Below, one piece after another: positions 42,592 through 51,810 of a DNA stretch of 64,000 bases. Position 1 is the stretch's first letter. Every line of letters begins with the position of its first letter. The notes under the pieces are model-generated. The model worked only from the letters and a program-made list of their open reading frames with translations, had not been told where the DNA came from and did not search any database. The translations under genes were made by a program, and so were the position numbers. The stretch comes from Marinifilaceae bacterium. GTDB taxonomy: Bacteria; Bacteroidota; Bacteroidia; Bacteroidales; Marinifilaceae. The stretch covers positions 62,001 through 126,000 of the forward strand of contig JAFGYE010000023.1 of NCBI GenBank assembly GCA_016936255.1, in the 5' to 3' direction.

Positions 42592-44169
42592 TTACTGGTA
42601 ATTGTATATTTCAAAGGAAACTCTACGATTGTTTGCGCGACTTTTACTGTCAGTATTTGCTACAACGGGTAAACTTTCGCCATGAGGTACAACGATGATT
42701 TGATTATCGGGAATACCGTTTAGAACCAAATAGTTTTTTACCGTTAACAAGCGCTTGTATGCCAATTCTACATTAGAACTGTTGGAACCTATGTCATCCG
42801 TATGCCCGTGCATTTTAAGCGTATAGTTGGGGTTCATTTTCAGGATTTTTATTAAGGTCGTTAGTTTGTTTCTGGAATATTCGGTAAGTGTATAGTTTCC
42901 AAACGAGAAATAGATGTTTTCAAGATGGTCCTCCATATCAATTTTTTCTTCTTTCTGTTCCGGGCATCCTTTATTTTCGAAACTTCCAGGTGTTTCCGGG
43001 CAAAGATCTTCACTGTCAACGATTCCATCTTCATCAGAATCTACCGGACAACCGGTTTCATTAACAATGTAATAGGAAGGAGTATTTGGACATTGATCAA
43101 TATCGTCGGCTACACCATCTCTGTCCTGGTCCGACAGCTTATCTCTTTTTTCCATTTCCTCCAAAGCCTGTCTTAAATAATCTATTTTTTTGTATTTCTC
43201 GGCCAGCAGGGTTTTAAGAATACTGCTATCGTTGTCCAAAATTCTGTCTGGTTTTTTATCGAAAGATAGTGGGAGACTAAAGCCAAGAAGGAATTCATGA
43301 TTGTTGGAAGCGTATCTTCCTGTTTTTTTGATTCCAAGATCATAAGAATATCCAACCGTAAAATTTTTAAGAACCTTCACTCCTAAATTAAGCCCCAGCG
43401 AGAAATCATCACGGTAATTAATTGCAAACCATCCTTTGTCTTTTAAATCAGCAATAACATTTACATCGTATTGAAAAGGAGAGCTATCGGCATATCTAAG
43501 AAGTACGAACGGAGTAATACTAAGTTCTTTCACCATATTGATTGGGAATTTGTAGCCACCGGTTACCAAAAATTGTCTGTCTAATTGGTAAGTACTTTTC
43601 TTATCACCACTCGATTCGGATATGGAGTTGTTGAGTAGTTGAGGCACTGTGATGCCCAGTAACAGGTTATTATAAGTGTAATAAACACCCAGGTTAGCCA
43701 TAAACTCGGTGTTTTTGATGTTGTTGTTCAGTAAGTACGGATCGCTTGAATTTGCTATAATTCCAGACATATCCATTCGGAAATCTGAAACTCCTGCAGC
43801 AATTCCAAATCGAAGGTTGTGCTTTCCTATGAATTTTAAACGGTACGAATAGCTAAGTAATGCTTGTGTGTTACTAAAAATACCTACATCATCGTTAGTC
43901 AGATTTAAGCCAATGCCATATTTCCCATCATTTAATGCCGCATCTGCTGTAAAAATATGAGTAACCTGACCACCATCAAATTCCATGAATTTTTGATTGC
44001 GGATAAGGTATGAATTGAATAATCCATTTGCTCCTGTAGCTGCCGGGTTGTATACAACAGGATTAATGTAATACTGATCAAGTAATGGCACTTGTTGTGC
44101 TTTTGTAGAAAAATCAGCAAAAGCTATTAGTATTAAAATGATTGTTGTAAGCCTTACTTGGATTCTCAT
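42592..44169 (-). CDS. PorP/SprF-type outer-membrane protein fused to TSP3 repeats and an OmpA domain
   Basis: The protein is 525 residues. A signal peptide is followed by QQVPLLDQYYINPVVYNPAATGANG, the signature of PorP/SprF proteins, with a beta-barrel to about residue 300. Then a short helix (KYKKIDYLRQALEEMEKRDKL), two calcium-binding thrombospondin type 3 repeats (DRDGVADDIDQCPNTP, DSDEDGIVDSEDLCPETP), and a C-terminal OmpA peptidoglycan-binding domain (IYFSFGNYTLTEYSRNKL, GHTDDIGSNSSNVELAYKR). PorP/SprF proteins help present type IX-secreted adhesins. It follows such an adhesin gene by 18 bp, so the pair probably forms one secretion/anchor unit. Confidence 0.9.
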   Translation of the reverse strand: MRIQVRLTTIILILIAFADFSTKAQQVPLLDQYYINPVVYNPAATGANGLFNSYLIRNQKFMEFDGGQVTHIFTADAALNDGKYGIGLNLTNDDVGIFSNTQALLSYSYRLKFIGKHNLRFGIAAGVSDFRMDMSGIIANSSDPYLLNNNIKNTEFMANLGVYYTYNNLLLGITVPQLLNNSISESSGDKKSTYQLDRQFLVTGGYKFPINMVKELSITPFVLLRYADSSPFQYDVNVIADLKDKGWFAINYRDDFSLGLNLGVKVLKNFTVGYSYDLGIKKTGRYASNNHEFLLGFSLPLSFDKKPDRILDNDSSILKTLLAEKYKKIDYLRQALEEMEKRDKLSDQDRDGVADDIDQCPNTPSYYIVNETGCPVDSDEDGIVDSEDLCPETPGSFENKGCPEQKEEKIDMEDHLENIYFSFGNYTLTEYSRNKLTTLIKILKMNPNYTLKMHGHTDDIGSNSSNVELAYKRLLTVKNYLVLNGIPDNQIIVVPHGESLPVVANTDSKSRANNRRVSFEIYNYQ

Positions 44170-44187
44170 AATATGCGTATATTCAGC

Positions 44188-46194
44188 TTAATTCTTGCCA
44201 AGAATGGATATCGTTCCCCTGATTGGGCTTATTTTTTCTGAGTTAAAATCGATCAGGTAGTAGTAAGCACCATCGGGCAGAATCGATCCGTTATAACTTC
44301 CTTTCCAATTATTTTGATAAGATTTGGCATGATAAATTTCTTGTCCGTAGATATTAAAGATGGATACCTCCGGAGGTTTTAAATCCGATTCGTATTGTAT
44401 CCGCCATTCATCATTTATTCCGTCACCATTTGGAGTGAGTGCATTGCCGACAATAACATTTTCACCATTCTCCAAATGTATTTCGGTTAGTTGACCGGCA
44501 TCCGAAGAGCGGCAATAATTTGCATCAACAACAAGTATTTGATAGGTTCCTGTTGGTAAATTGTCCAGCTCCAATACATTTTGGTCGGTTGAGTAAGTGT
44601 CGCCGGGATCAATAATGAATTTGTATGGAGATGTTCCTTCAGTCGTACTAATTATGAGCTGTCCATCATTTGCATAATGAACATCCTTGCTAAGGATTTG
44701 TAATTTCGGATTTTTATGAATCACAATTTCGGGTTTTGAGCCAATAAACTCATCTACACAATTGCCAATTGTTATTTTGTAGCTGGATTGTTCATTGGGC
44801 AGAATTTCCTCAAAAGTAACTGCTTCCCCCGAACCGGTTATGGTGCCAATTTCCTCATTTCCATCGTGCAAAATATATTCGATTCCTTCAATTGATGTGG
44901 GCAGTTCAATATCTACAGGTTCACCCAGGCAAATTTCTGAAGGAGTTACAAAACTTTCCAGTGAGAGTGGATTAATATCAAAAAGGTCAATTTGTTTACT
45001 GCTGCTTAAAATCATTTTATCAGTACAAACAGATTCATAGGCATAAACTTGATATTTGGTCGGCTTTGATGGTGTTAAAGAAGGAAAGGTGATTGTATTT
45101 CCATTGCCTATAATGTTTGCTTCCAGAAAATTACTTCCATCGTGAATTTGGTAATAAATGCCTTCTTCACTGTTCTCAATAGATAAAACAACTTCTTCGC
45201 CGACACATATTTTTTCACGACTTGCTATAAGTTCCCGATCTGTTTGTGGTGGGTTGTGTACGTCAACGTCCACAGTATACCTAATATCTATTGGATTTAT
45301 GCATTTGTTTCCCAGTGCTTCAATTCGATAAGTCGTTGAGGAAGACGGAATAGTTGGTTCAAAATTTATGTCCTCACTATTTCCAGTCAAAGGTGATCCA
45401 ACTGGAGTGTCTCCGGCAAAAAGTTGATAACTCACAGCAGGGTCAGTTGGAGTCAAAGAAATTATTACCTCCTCATCTTTGCAGATAGTATGTTTGTTAA
45501 TAGTTGGGTGTAAATGATCCTCTGGAGGAAGTCCAACCAAAACTTTAGCCGTTTGTTGAAGTATCGACGTAGAGATGCAGGTGTTATCCGTTGCAACGAT
45601 ATGATAAATTACAGATCGAAAAGGAGAGAATTCAGGAAAAGAAATGCTTGAATTGTTTCCCTGAATTGGGCTTTGTTGCATGTAAGTGCCATCATATAAT
45701 TGGTAGCTAACACCTAATTGACTGGTGTTTAGTGAAATGGTCGTTTTTTCTCCTATGCAAATTTGATCTTCGGAAATGCTTACGTCAATATTATCAATTG
45801 GCTTGCTGATAACCTCGATGCTTACGGTTTGAGATAGGTTAATACTTTCTAAAGTTGAAGGATCCGCAGCAACGACCTGGTAGGTGGTTGATTTGTCTGG
45901 AGTAATGGTAAAGTGAATTGTAGAGCCATTTCCTGCCTGTGGAACGCCAATGTTTGTATTTTCAGATTTAAGTTGATAGTTCACCCCAATTTCACTTGGT
46001 GTGATATGAATTTGAATAAGTTCTCCTTCACAGATGATTTCTTTATCGATAGTAACAGTTAGTGAATTATCTGGAATTGAAGTTAGCAGATTGAGATTGC
46101 CATGATGTAGTGAATATCCTTCATTTGGAAAGAATACTGACAGTAAAAAAATAATAAGTAAGATATATCGCAATTGTTTGTAGATCTGGCTCAT
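44188..46194 (-). CDS. cell-surface repeat protein with gliding motility-associated C-terminal domain (type IX cargo)
   Basis: This 668-residue protein has an N-terminal signal/anchor (ILLIIFLLSVFFPNEGYS) and about five or six repeats of ~75-85 residues. Each repeat has the pattern ICxGE-x-I-x-L...YQL-x-D/AG...PxxGN...ITFPxxxPxxSTTYxIxA, as in Ig-like surface domains. A SprB-like segment (GTSPYKFIIDPGDTYST) follows. The C-terminal ~85 residues, ALTPNGDGINDEW and FNIYGQEIY to PDGAYYYLIDF, are the type B sorting domain recognised by the type IX secretion system. It is the first gene of an operon with the PorP/OmpA fusion, which probably helps its export or anchoring. Adhesion is likely but unproven. 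Confidence 0.88.
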   Translation of the reverse strand: MSQIYKQLRYILLIIFLLSVFFPNEGYSLHHGNLNLLTSIPDNSLTVTIDKEIICEGELIQIHITPSEIGVNYQLKSENTNIGVPQAGNGSTIHFTITPDKSTTYQVVAADPSTLESINLSQTVSIEVISKPIDNIDVSISEDQICIGEKTTISLNTSQLGVSYQLYDGTYMQQSPIQGNNSSISFPEFSPFRSVIYHIVATDNTCISTSILQQTAKVLVGLPPEDHLHPTINKHTICKDEEVIISLTPTDPAVSYQLFAGDTPVGSPLTGNSEDINFEPTIPSSSTTYRIEALGNKCINPIDIRYTVDVDVHNPPQTDRELIASREKICVGEEVVLSIENSEEGIYYQIHDGSNFLEANIIGNGNTITFPSLTPSKPTKYQVYAYESVCTDKMILSSSKQIDLFDINPLSLESFVTPSEICLGEPVDIELPTSIEGIEYILHDGNEEIGTITGSGEAVTFEEILPNEQSSYKITIGNCVDEFIGSKPEIVIHKNPKLQILSKDVHYANDGQLIISTTEGTSPYKFIIDPGDTYSTDQNVLELDNLPTGTYQILVVDANYCRSSDAGQLTEIHLENGENVIVGNALTPNGDGINDEWRIQYESDLKPPEVSIFNIYGQEIYHAKSYQNNWKGSYNGSILPDGAYYYLIDFNSEKISPIRGTISILGKN

Positions 46195-46642
46195 TATTCG
46201 TTTTTGATTAAGGTATGCTTATAATGTATTGTTGTTTTGTTTATATCTGTAAAAGGGGCATGTAAAATATGCTCTTTTACGAAATATTAACAATTTGAGA
46301 TTGATGTTTTTGATATCTTAAGAAAATTGACACAAATCATTGGTTTCCAGTTCGTATATTTATGTGGTTGTAAATCTTAGGAAACTCTTCTTATCTGATT
46401 TATGTTTACAAATTCTTCCGGATTGAATTTTTATTGTATTTGCATGACTATTAATCGGTTGTGTCGGATTGTAATTCCCGCTGAGTTTTTTTTGACAGGA
46501 AGCAAAAAAATAATGATAAGTAAATGTTTTTTTAATGGCAAGGCGTTGAATTCAAAATTATTTGAATCTATGTGCAACAGAAGAAGTTCTCCCAATATAT
46601 TTTTATACATTTGTTTGAACCATATTAAATAAGAGAGTAAAT
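46195..46642. other. intergenic between divergent operons, no gene seen
   Basis: Leader DNA for the adhesin operon (minus) and the deaminase operon (plus). A plus-strand open frame at 46402-46632 overlaps the deaminase promoter and has no ribosome-binding context, so it is not called. No terminator or repeat is visible. Confidence 0.45.
46606..46613 (+). promoter_or_regulatory. -7 promoter element of the deaminase-protease operon
   Basis: TACATTTG is an exact TAnnTTTG match 29 nt before the start codon of the deaminase gene. The -33 position shows only TTCT. Confidence 0.5.
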
Positions 46643-47098
46643 ATGCAAAATGCTAAACAGTTGGATTTGGACCAAAAACAAGATAAATTAGACAGGAGAT
46701 ATGTGAGGATGGCTTTAATTTGGGCTGAAAATTCGTACTGCGTAAGAAGACAGGTTGGAGCATTAATTGTAAAGAATCAAATGATTATATCTGATGGGTA
46801 CAATGGAACGCCTTCTGGTTTTGAAAATGTTTGTGAGGATGAAAACTTCCAGACTAAGCCTTATGTTTTACACGCAGAAGCAAATGCAATAACCAAAGTC
46901 GCAAAATCAAGTAACAGCAGTGAAAATGCAACACTCTATGTAACTGCGACTCCATGTATTGAGTGCGCAAAATTAATAATTCAGGCTGGGATTGTCAGGG
47001 TAGTTTATTCTGAAGAATATCATAGTACGGATGGAAAAGATTTGCTGGAAAGAGCAGGGATTGAAGTGAAATATGTAAATGTAAAAGAACCGATTTAA
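46643..47098 (+). CDS. dCMP deaminase family protein
   Basis: This 151-residue cytidine/deoxycytidylate deaminase fold has zinc ligands His77 (in HAEAN, with Glu79 as proton shuttle), Cys105 and Cys108 (in TPCIEC). N-terminal VRMALIWAENSYCVRRQVGALIVKN and SDGYNGTPSGFEN are the usual dCMP-deaminase (ComEB-like) blocks. The enzyme converts dCMP to dUMP in thymidylate supply. It precedes an S41 protease gene by 10 bp. This deaminase-protease order is, as I recall, common in Bacteroidota and has no obvious metabolic logic. Confidence 0.88.
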   Translation: MQNAKQLDLDQKQDKLDRRYVRMALIWAENSYCVRRQVGALIVKNQMIISDGYNGTPSGFENVCEDENFQTKPYVLHAEANAITKVAKSSNSSENATLYVTATPCIECAKLIIQAGIVRVVYSEEYHSTDGKDLLERAGIEVKYVNVKEPI

Positions 47099-47108
47099 AA
47101 TATTTTTC

Positions 47109-48713
47109 ATGGGAATTAATAACAAAAGAAGTACCATATTATTTCCAATACTTCTGGCATTTGCTGTAGTGTTTGGGATGATATTGAATTCCGTTTTTCA
47201 AAAAGGAACAGGTGTTGAGCCGGGCATTTTTAATTTACCTAGTTCAGGTAGTAAGTTGGATGTTGTGTTGGATATGATTGAGAAAGATTATGTGGATACG
47301 GTGTCTTCCGGAGAGTTGGTTGAAAAGGCTATTCCGGCTATATTGAAAGATCTGGATCCTCACACTGTATATATTCCGGCTAAAGACCTGCAACGTGTAA
47401 ACGAAGATTTGAAAGGTAATTTTGGCGGAATTGGAGTTCAGTTCATTCGCTATAAGGATACTGTTGCTATTGTACGGGTTATTCCTGGTGGACCGTCAGA
47501 AATTGCAGGTATAAAAGCAGGTGATAGAATTGTTATGGTAGATGATTCGCTGGTTGCCGGCATTAAAATGTCGGATAATGATATTATTGATCGTTTGAAA
47601 GGACCGAAAGGAACTCCTGTTAAAATTGGAATTTATCGAAGAGGCGAGAAAACAATCATCGATAAAGAATTATTGAGAGGATCTATACCTGTAGCTAGTG
47701 TTGATGTTGCTTATATGCTGTCGGACTCAATTGGATATATAAAAGTCAGTCGGTTTGCAGCCACTACTTATTTTGAGTTTTCCGAAGGATTACAGAAATT
47801 GTCAGCTCAAGGAATGAAAAAGCTGATTGTTGATTTGCGGGGGAATACAGGCGGGTATCTTTCCGAAGCGACAAACATGATCAATGAGTTTCTGACTGAA
47901 GGTAAAATGATAGTATATACGCAGGGTAAATCTCAGCCTAAAGCGGATTACATGTCAAACGGAAACGGGCAGTTTCAGGATCTTCCTTTAATGGTTTTAA
48001 TTGATGAGGCTTCTGCTTCTGCGAGTGAGATTTTTGCAGGGGCTATTCAGGATAACGACAGAGGTAAAATTGTTGGACGCAGATCATTTGGAAAAGGATT
48101 GGTGCAGGAACAGAGAAGTCTTCCCGATGGATCAGCCCTAAGATTAACCGTTGCCAGATATTATACTCCAACCGGCAGGTGCATTCAGAAATCATACGAG
48201 AATGGCAAAGATGATTATTACAATGATTTAAATCATCGCTTTTTGCATGGTGAATTTGAGAAACAAGATTCGATCCATTTTGATGATTCATTAAAGTTTG
48301 AAACTCCGGGAGGGAACATTGTTTATGGTGGCGGAGGTATAATGCCTGATGTATTCATTCCTGTTGATACTTCTGGTTATTCAAATTATTTTAGAGAATT
48401 AAGAGGCAAAGGGATAATTTATCAGTATGCATTTTCTTTTGTTGACGATCATCGTTCGGAAATGTTGGAATTGAAAGATTATAAGTCTGTGCTTAAATTT
48501 ATAAATCATCAGTCAGTGGTTAAAGAATTGGTTGCTTACGCTAAAAAGGAAGGGGTAAAACCAGACCCTCACGGCCTGGCTCAATCGTTAAATGTAATTG
48601 AGATTCAGTTGAAGGCCTATATTGCAAGAGATGTAATTGACGATGAAGGTTTTTATCCAATTATTAAAGATCTTGATAAAACCTTACTTGAAGCTGAAGT
48701 TTTGTTTAAGTAG
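47109..48713 (+). CDS. S41 family C-terminal processing peptidase
   Basis: This 534-residue protein has an N-terminal membrane helix (~8-28) and a PDZ domain (~105-175: GGIGVQF, GPSEIAGIKAGDRIV). The tail-specific protease domain carries the catalytic dyad Ser304 (SASASEIFAG) and Lys329 (RRSFGKGLVQ), with conserved Asp315. The substrate-groove motif VDLRGNTGGYLSEA lies at ~241-254. The enzyme degrades or trims periplasmic proteins from their C-termini. Everything required for activity is present. The start ATG follows the deaminase stop by 10 bp, with a terminator after the stop. Confidence 0.93.
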   Translation: MGINNKRSTILFPILLAFAVVFGMILNSVFQKGTGVEPGIFNLPSSGSKLDVVLDMIEKDYVDTVSSGELVEKAIPAILKDLDPHTVYIPAKDLQRVNEDLKGNFGGIGVQFIRYKDTVAIVRVIPGGPSEIAGIKAGDRIVMVDDSLVAGIKMSDNDIIDRLKGPKGTPVKIGIYRRGEKTIIDKELLRGSIPVASVDVAYMLSDSIGYIKVSRFAATTYFEFSEGLQKLSAQGMKKLIVDLRGNTGGYLSEATNMINEFLTEGKMIVYTQGKSQPKADYMSNGNGQFQDLPLMVLIDEASASASEIFAGAIQDNDRGKIVGRRSFGKGLVQEQRSLPDGSALRLTVARYYTPTGRCIQKSYENGKDDYYNDLNHRFLHGEFEKQDSIHFDDSLKFETPGGNIVYGGGGIMPDVFIPVDTSGYSNYFRELRGKGIIYQYAFSFVDDHRSEMLELKDYKSVLKFINHQSVVKELVAYAKKEGVKPDPHGLAQSLNVIEIQLKAYIARDVIDDEGFYPIIKDLDKTLLEAEVLFK

Positions 48714-48740
48714 TTTTTCAAAAAATATATTTCATGGGAA

Positions 48741-48767
48741 GGCCCGCATTTTGCGGGTCTTTTTTTA
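48741..48767 (+). terminator. intrinsic terminator after the S41 protease gene
   Basis: Stem GGCCCGCA (48741-48748) / TGCGGGTC (48752-48759; one G-T pair), then eight T. Confidence 0.85.
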
Positions 48768-48875
48768 TTTCTGATAGGGTGGTTTAAACTTTTTTGAAAA
48801 CAAATGGTCTAAAAGCCGAAATCGATTTACAATAGTTGTATAAATGAATTTGATAATACAATAAAACGAAACAAC

Positions 48876-49766
48876 ATGAAACATATAAAGAAAAACATTG
48901 CAGTAATTGGAGTCGTAGGTTTGTTGATGTGTACAGGATTAAATCTGAATGCTCAAAGAAATATGCATTTGAATAAGGATTTTCACAAAGGAACCGGGTA
49001 TAGCGATCAGCAAAAAGAGCAAATTAAAAAGTCTAAAATTGAATTTGCCAAGGCAACAAAGGATTTGAAAAATGAATTGAATGAACTTCGCGCTCGGCAA
49101 AACACATTGATGTCGGCGGATAAGCCTGATTTGAAAGCTATTTACGCCAATATTGATAAAGCATCTGATTTAAAAAATCGCCTGAAAAAAGAACAGTTTG
49201 CTGTGAAGATGAATGTAAAATCTGTGCTTACTGATGAGCAGAAGGAAATGATGTTGGATTGTCCAATGGGAAAACAAGGTTTGAGACAAGGTAGAAAAGG
49301 CAGGATGCCAAACGGGCAGGGTCGAATGTATAGAGATGATATGTGCAATAAAGGTGGTATGGCACAAGGACAAGGATTTGGAAATGGGCAGAGGTTTGGA
49401 CATAAAGGAATGCAGCAGGCTTGTAAAAATAGCAATTGGATGAATCTTTCGGACGAGCAAAAGGTGCAGATGAAAGATCTTCGTATTGCTCATTTGAAAG
49501 AATCAAAAGATTTACGAGATGAGGCGGAAATATTGCAGTTAAAGCAAAAGCAAAACATGTTTTCTGAAAATATTGATGAGGAAATGATTGTGGAAAATAT
49601 GGATCGCTTATCAAGAATTCAGAATAAATTAGCAAAGATGAAAGTGGATCACAATATGGCGGTTCGCAAACTTTTAACCGAAGATCAGTTGACTCTGTTT
49701 TTAAGTCATTCCGGAAGGGGACAAGGTTTTAGGAATGGAAACGGACATAGATGCTTTAATTATTAG
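48876..49766 (+). CDS. Spy/CpxP-like periplasmic protein with duplicated LTxxQ unit
   Basis: This 296-residue protein has a signal peptide ending near LNAQ (about residue 27). Two equivalent helical units are visible. The first runs from YSDQQKEQIKKSKIEFAKATKDLKNELNEL to VLTDEQKEMML. The second runs from LSDEQKVQMKDLRIAHLKESKDLRDEAEIL to LLTEDQLTLFL. LTDEQ/LTEDQ match the LTxxQ motif of CpxP/Spy periplasmic chaperone-type proteins. Between them lies a Gly/Gln/Met/Arg-rich linker (~130-185, e.g. KGGMAQGQGFGNGQRFG). Met/His/Cys content there hints at metal binding. The function is inferred: envelope stress or metal tolerance. Monocistronic. Confidence 0.75.
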   Translation: MKHIKKNIAVIGVVGLLMCTGLNLNAQRNMHLNKDFHKGTGYSDQQKEQIKKSKIEFAKATKDLKNELNELRARQNTLMSADKPDLKAIYANIDKASDLKNRLKKEQFAVKMNVKSVLTDEQKEMMLDCPMGKQGLRQGRKGRMPNGQGRMYRDDMCNKGGMAQGQGFGNGQRFGHKGMQQACKNSNWMNLSDEQKVQMKDLRIAHLKESKDLRDEAEILQLKQKQNMFSENIDEEMIVENMDRLSRIQNKLAKMKVDHNMAVRKLLTEDQLTLFLSHSGRGQGFRNGNGHRCFNY

Positions 49767-49786
49767 ATTTCATAGATTTGTGATTA

Positions 49787-49817
49787 GGGGCTCCAATTAA
49801 TTTGGAGCCCCTTTTTT
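49787..49817 (+). terminator. intrinsic terminator after the Spy/CpxP-like gene
   Basis: A perfect 10-bp stem GGGGCTCCAA (49787-49796) / TTGGAGCCCC (49802-49811), then six T. Confidence 0.9.
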
Positions 49818-49885
49818 GTAAAATAAATTTTTATGTAATTCCGTATTCATTTTTGTAGTATCTTATGAGCCCAAAAAAAATAAAA

Positions 49886-51622
49886 ATGAAAAGATTCTAT
49901 ATTTATTTCCTGTTTTTTACAGCCATTATTCTTTGTTCCTGCAATGGACATAAAGCAGAACATGTTAAGGTAAAAGTTCTTGGAACAAGCGATGTTCACG
50001 GAGCCCTTTTTCCGTACGATTTGGTTGGTGATAAAGAGACTTCTTCTTCTCTTGCCCAGATATTTTATTATGTGGATCAGGAACGAAAGATAGGCGATTC
50101 GGAAGTTATTTTACTTGATAACGGCGATATCCTTCAAGGCGATCCTTTGGTTTACTATTCAAATTTTGAGAAGACTGAAACCAAACATATTTGCGCTGAA
50201 GTAATGAATTTTATGCAGTACGATGCGGCAACGGTTGGAAATCATGACATCGAACCAGGTCATGAGGTTTACGATAGATTGGTGAAAGAATATCAGTTTC
50301 CCTGGATGGTTGCCAATGCGGTTCGCAATTCAGATGGCAAACCTTACTTTCAACCTTATTCTGTAATTGATAAGAAAGGTGTTAAGATTGTTGTTTTGGG
50401 TTTAATAACTCCGGCAATTCCGAAATGGCTGCCTGAAAAAATTTGGTCGGGTATGCATTTCGAGCCCATGATTGAGTCGGCGCAGAAATGGATTAAAATT
50501 ATTCAGGAAAAAGAGAATCCTGATTTTGTGATTGGTTTGTTTCATTCCGGAGCGGGAGAAGAACATGAGAAGGATCAGATAAATCCAGAAAATGCATCCA
50601 TATTAGTTGCGCAGAAAGTTTCGGGTATTGATATGGTTATTTGCGGACACGATCATCAGGAGAATATTCTTTGGGTCGAAAATCCTGACAAGGAGAAAGT
50701 TTTGGTGATAAATCCGCAAAGCAGAGCTCATTTTCTGGCTGAAGTTGAGGTCGTTTTTGGCTGGAATCAGGAAATAAAAACGTATCAGAAAACTCTGAAT
50801 CCAAAATTAATTGAGGTTCGGAATTTACCGGCATCGAAAGAATACATTGATCGTTTTCAACCATTGTTTGATGAGGTGAAAAGTTACGTTTCCAGGCCGG
50901 TTGGGACTTTTAAGCACAGTATTTCTACAAAAGATGCCATGTTTGGTGATTCTCCTTTTATTGATTTGGTGCAGAATATTCAGTTGGATTTGGCTGATGC
51001 CGATATTTCTTTTGCATCACCACTTTCTTTCAATGCAATTATTGATTCGGGAGAACTTCAGGTGCGCGATTTATTTAATTTATATCGGTTTGAAAATTTG
51101 CTGTATACTATGAATCTTACAGGAAAGGAGATTCATGGATTTTTGGAATTCAGTTATAAAGACTGGTTTCAGCAGATGGAAAAATCCAGTGATCCCATGC
51201 TATTTATTGAAACTACTGAAAAAGGCAGCAGGCTTAGTACGATGTTTTTTAATTACAGCTCAGCCGAAGGAATCGATTATGTAGTAGATTTGAGAAAACC
51301 ATATGGAGAAAGAATAACTATTTTGCAAATGACCAATGGTGATGCGTTCAATGAGGCCAAAATGTATCGTGTGGCTTTGAATTCTTACCGTGGAAATGGA
51401 GGCGGAAATCACTTAACCGAAGGTGCCGGACTCACAAAAGAAGAGTTGACCACTCGTTTGATTAACTCTACCACCAAAGATTTACGTTACTATTTAATGA
51501 AATGGATTGAGGAAAAAGGAACTGTTGATATTCAATGCAACCACAACTGGAAAGTGATTCCTGAAGATTGGCATGCCGAAGCATCAAAACGAGAATATGA
51601 GTTGCTTTATGGAGAGAAATAA
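49886..51622 (+). CDS. lipoprotein 5'-nucleotidase / 2',3'-cyclic-nucleotide phosphodiesterase family metallophosphatase
   Basis: From Met at 49886 the protein has 578 residues and a lipobox LCSC (lipidated Cys19); the ATG at 49865 adds seven residues and spoils the signal. The calcineurin-like metallophosphatase domain has all metal motifs: GTSDVHGALFPY, LDNGDILQGDP, TVGNHDIEPG, GLFHSGAG and VICGHDHQE. The C-terminal 5'-nucleotidase substrate domain (~330-540) includes ALNSYRGNGGGNHLTEGAG. The family removes phosphate from nucleotides outside the cytoplasm for scavenging. Monocistronic, with a hairpin terminator. Confidence 0.9.
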   Translation: MKRFYIYFLFFTAIILCSCNGHKAEHVKVKVLGTSDVHGALFPYDLVGDKETSSSLAQIFYYVDQERKIGDSEVILLDNGDILQGDPLVYYSNFEKTETKHICAEVMNFMQYDAATVGNHDIEPGHEVYDRLVKEYQFPWMVANAVRNSDGKPYFQPYSVIDKKGVKIVVLGLITPAIPKWLPEKIWSGMHFEPMIESAQKWIKIIQEKENPDFVIGLFHSGAGEEHEKDQINPENASILVAQKVSGIDMVICGHDHQENILWVENPDKEKVLVINPQSRAHFLAEVEVVFGWNQEIKTYQKTLNPKLIEVRNLPASKEYIDRFQPLFDEVKSYVSRPVGTFKHSISTKDAMFGDSPFIDLVQNIQLDLADADISFASPLSFNAIIDSGELQVRDLFNLYRFENLLYTMNLTGKEIHGFLEFSYKDWFQQMEKSSDPMLFIETTEKGSRLSTMFFNYSSAEGIDYVVDLRKPYGERITILQMTNGDAFNEAKMYRVALNSYRGNGGGNHLTEGAGLTKEELTTRLINSTTKDLRYYLMKWIEEKGTVDIQCNHNWKVIPEDWHAEASKREYELLYGEK

Positions 51623-51623
51623 A

Positions 51624-51810
51624 ATTTAACCACTTAGTAAACTCAAAGTATAACACAAAGTACCACGAAGGAAATATAAACTTTCCTGTGGTGCTTTTTT
51701 CTATTCTAAGAACTGCTGTCTGATTAAAATCCAAATGATTGAGTCAGCTTAAACTTAAGAGACTTTGTGTTCTTTGTGAAAAAACTTCGTGTTGCCTTTG
51801 TGGTTAAATC
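51624..51810. repeat. inverted intergenic repeat of 'TTTGTGGTTAAAT' type
   Basis: The left part (ttaaccacttag, caaagtataacacaaagt, accacgaagg) and the right part (actttgtgttctttgtg, cttcgtgttgcctttgtgg, ttaaat) are approximate reverse complements spanning the whole gap between the nucleotidase and hydrolase genes. Words recur about every 12 nt. I recall this as a common non-coding sequence type in Bacteroidota. The terminator hairpin at 51662-51700 is embedded in its left half. Confidence 0.6.
51662..51700 (+). terminator. intrinsic terminator after the nucleotidase gene
   Basis: ACCAC-gaa-GGAAA (51662-51674) pairs with TTTCC-t-GTGGT around a 7-nt loop, followed by GCTTTTTT ending at 51700. 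Confidence 0.75.

Noticed and set aside
46402-46632. 76-codon plus-strand frame before the deaminase gene
   Set aside because: It covers the TACATTTG promoter element of the next gene and ends 10 nt before its start, with no family resemblance.
49142-49635. Three overlapping minus-strand frames of 97-135 codons
   Set aside because: They are antisense to the Spy/CpxP-like gene, whose Gln/Lys/Met-rich codons rarely give stops on the opposite strand.
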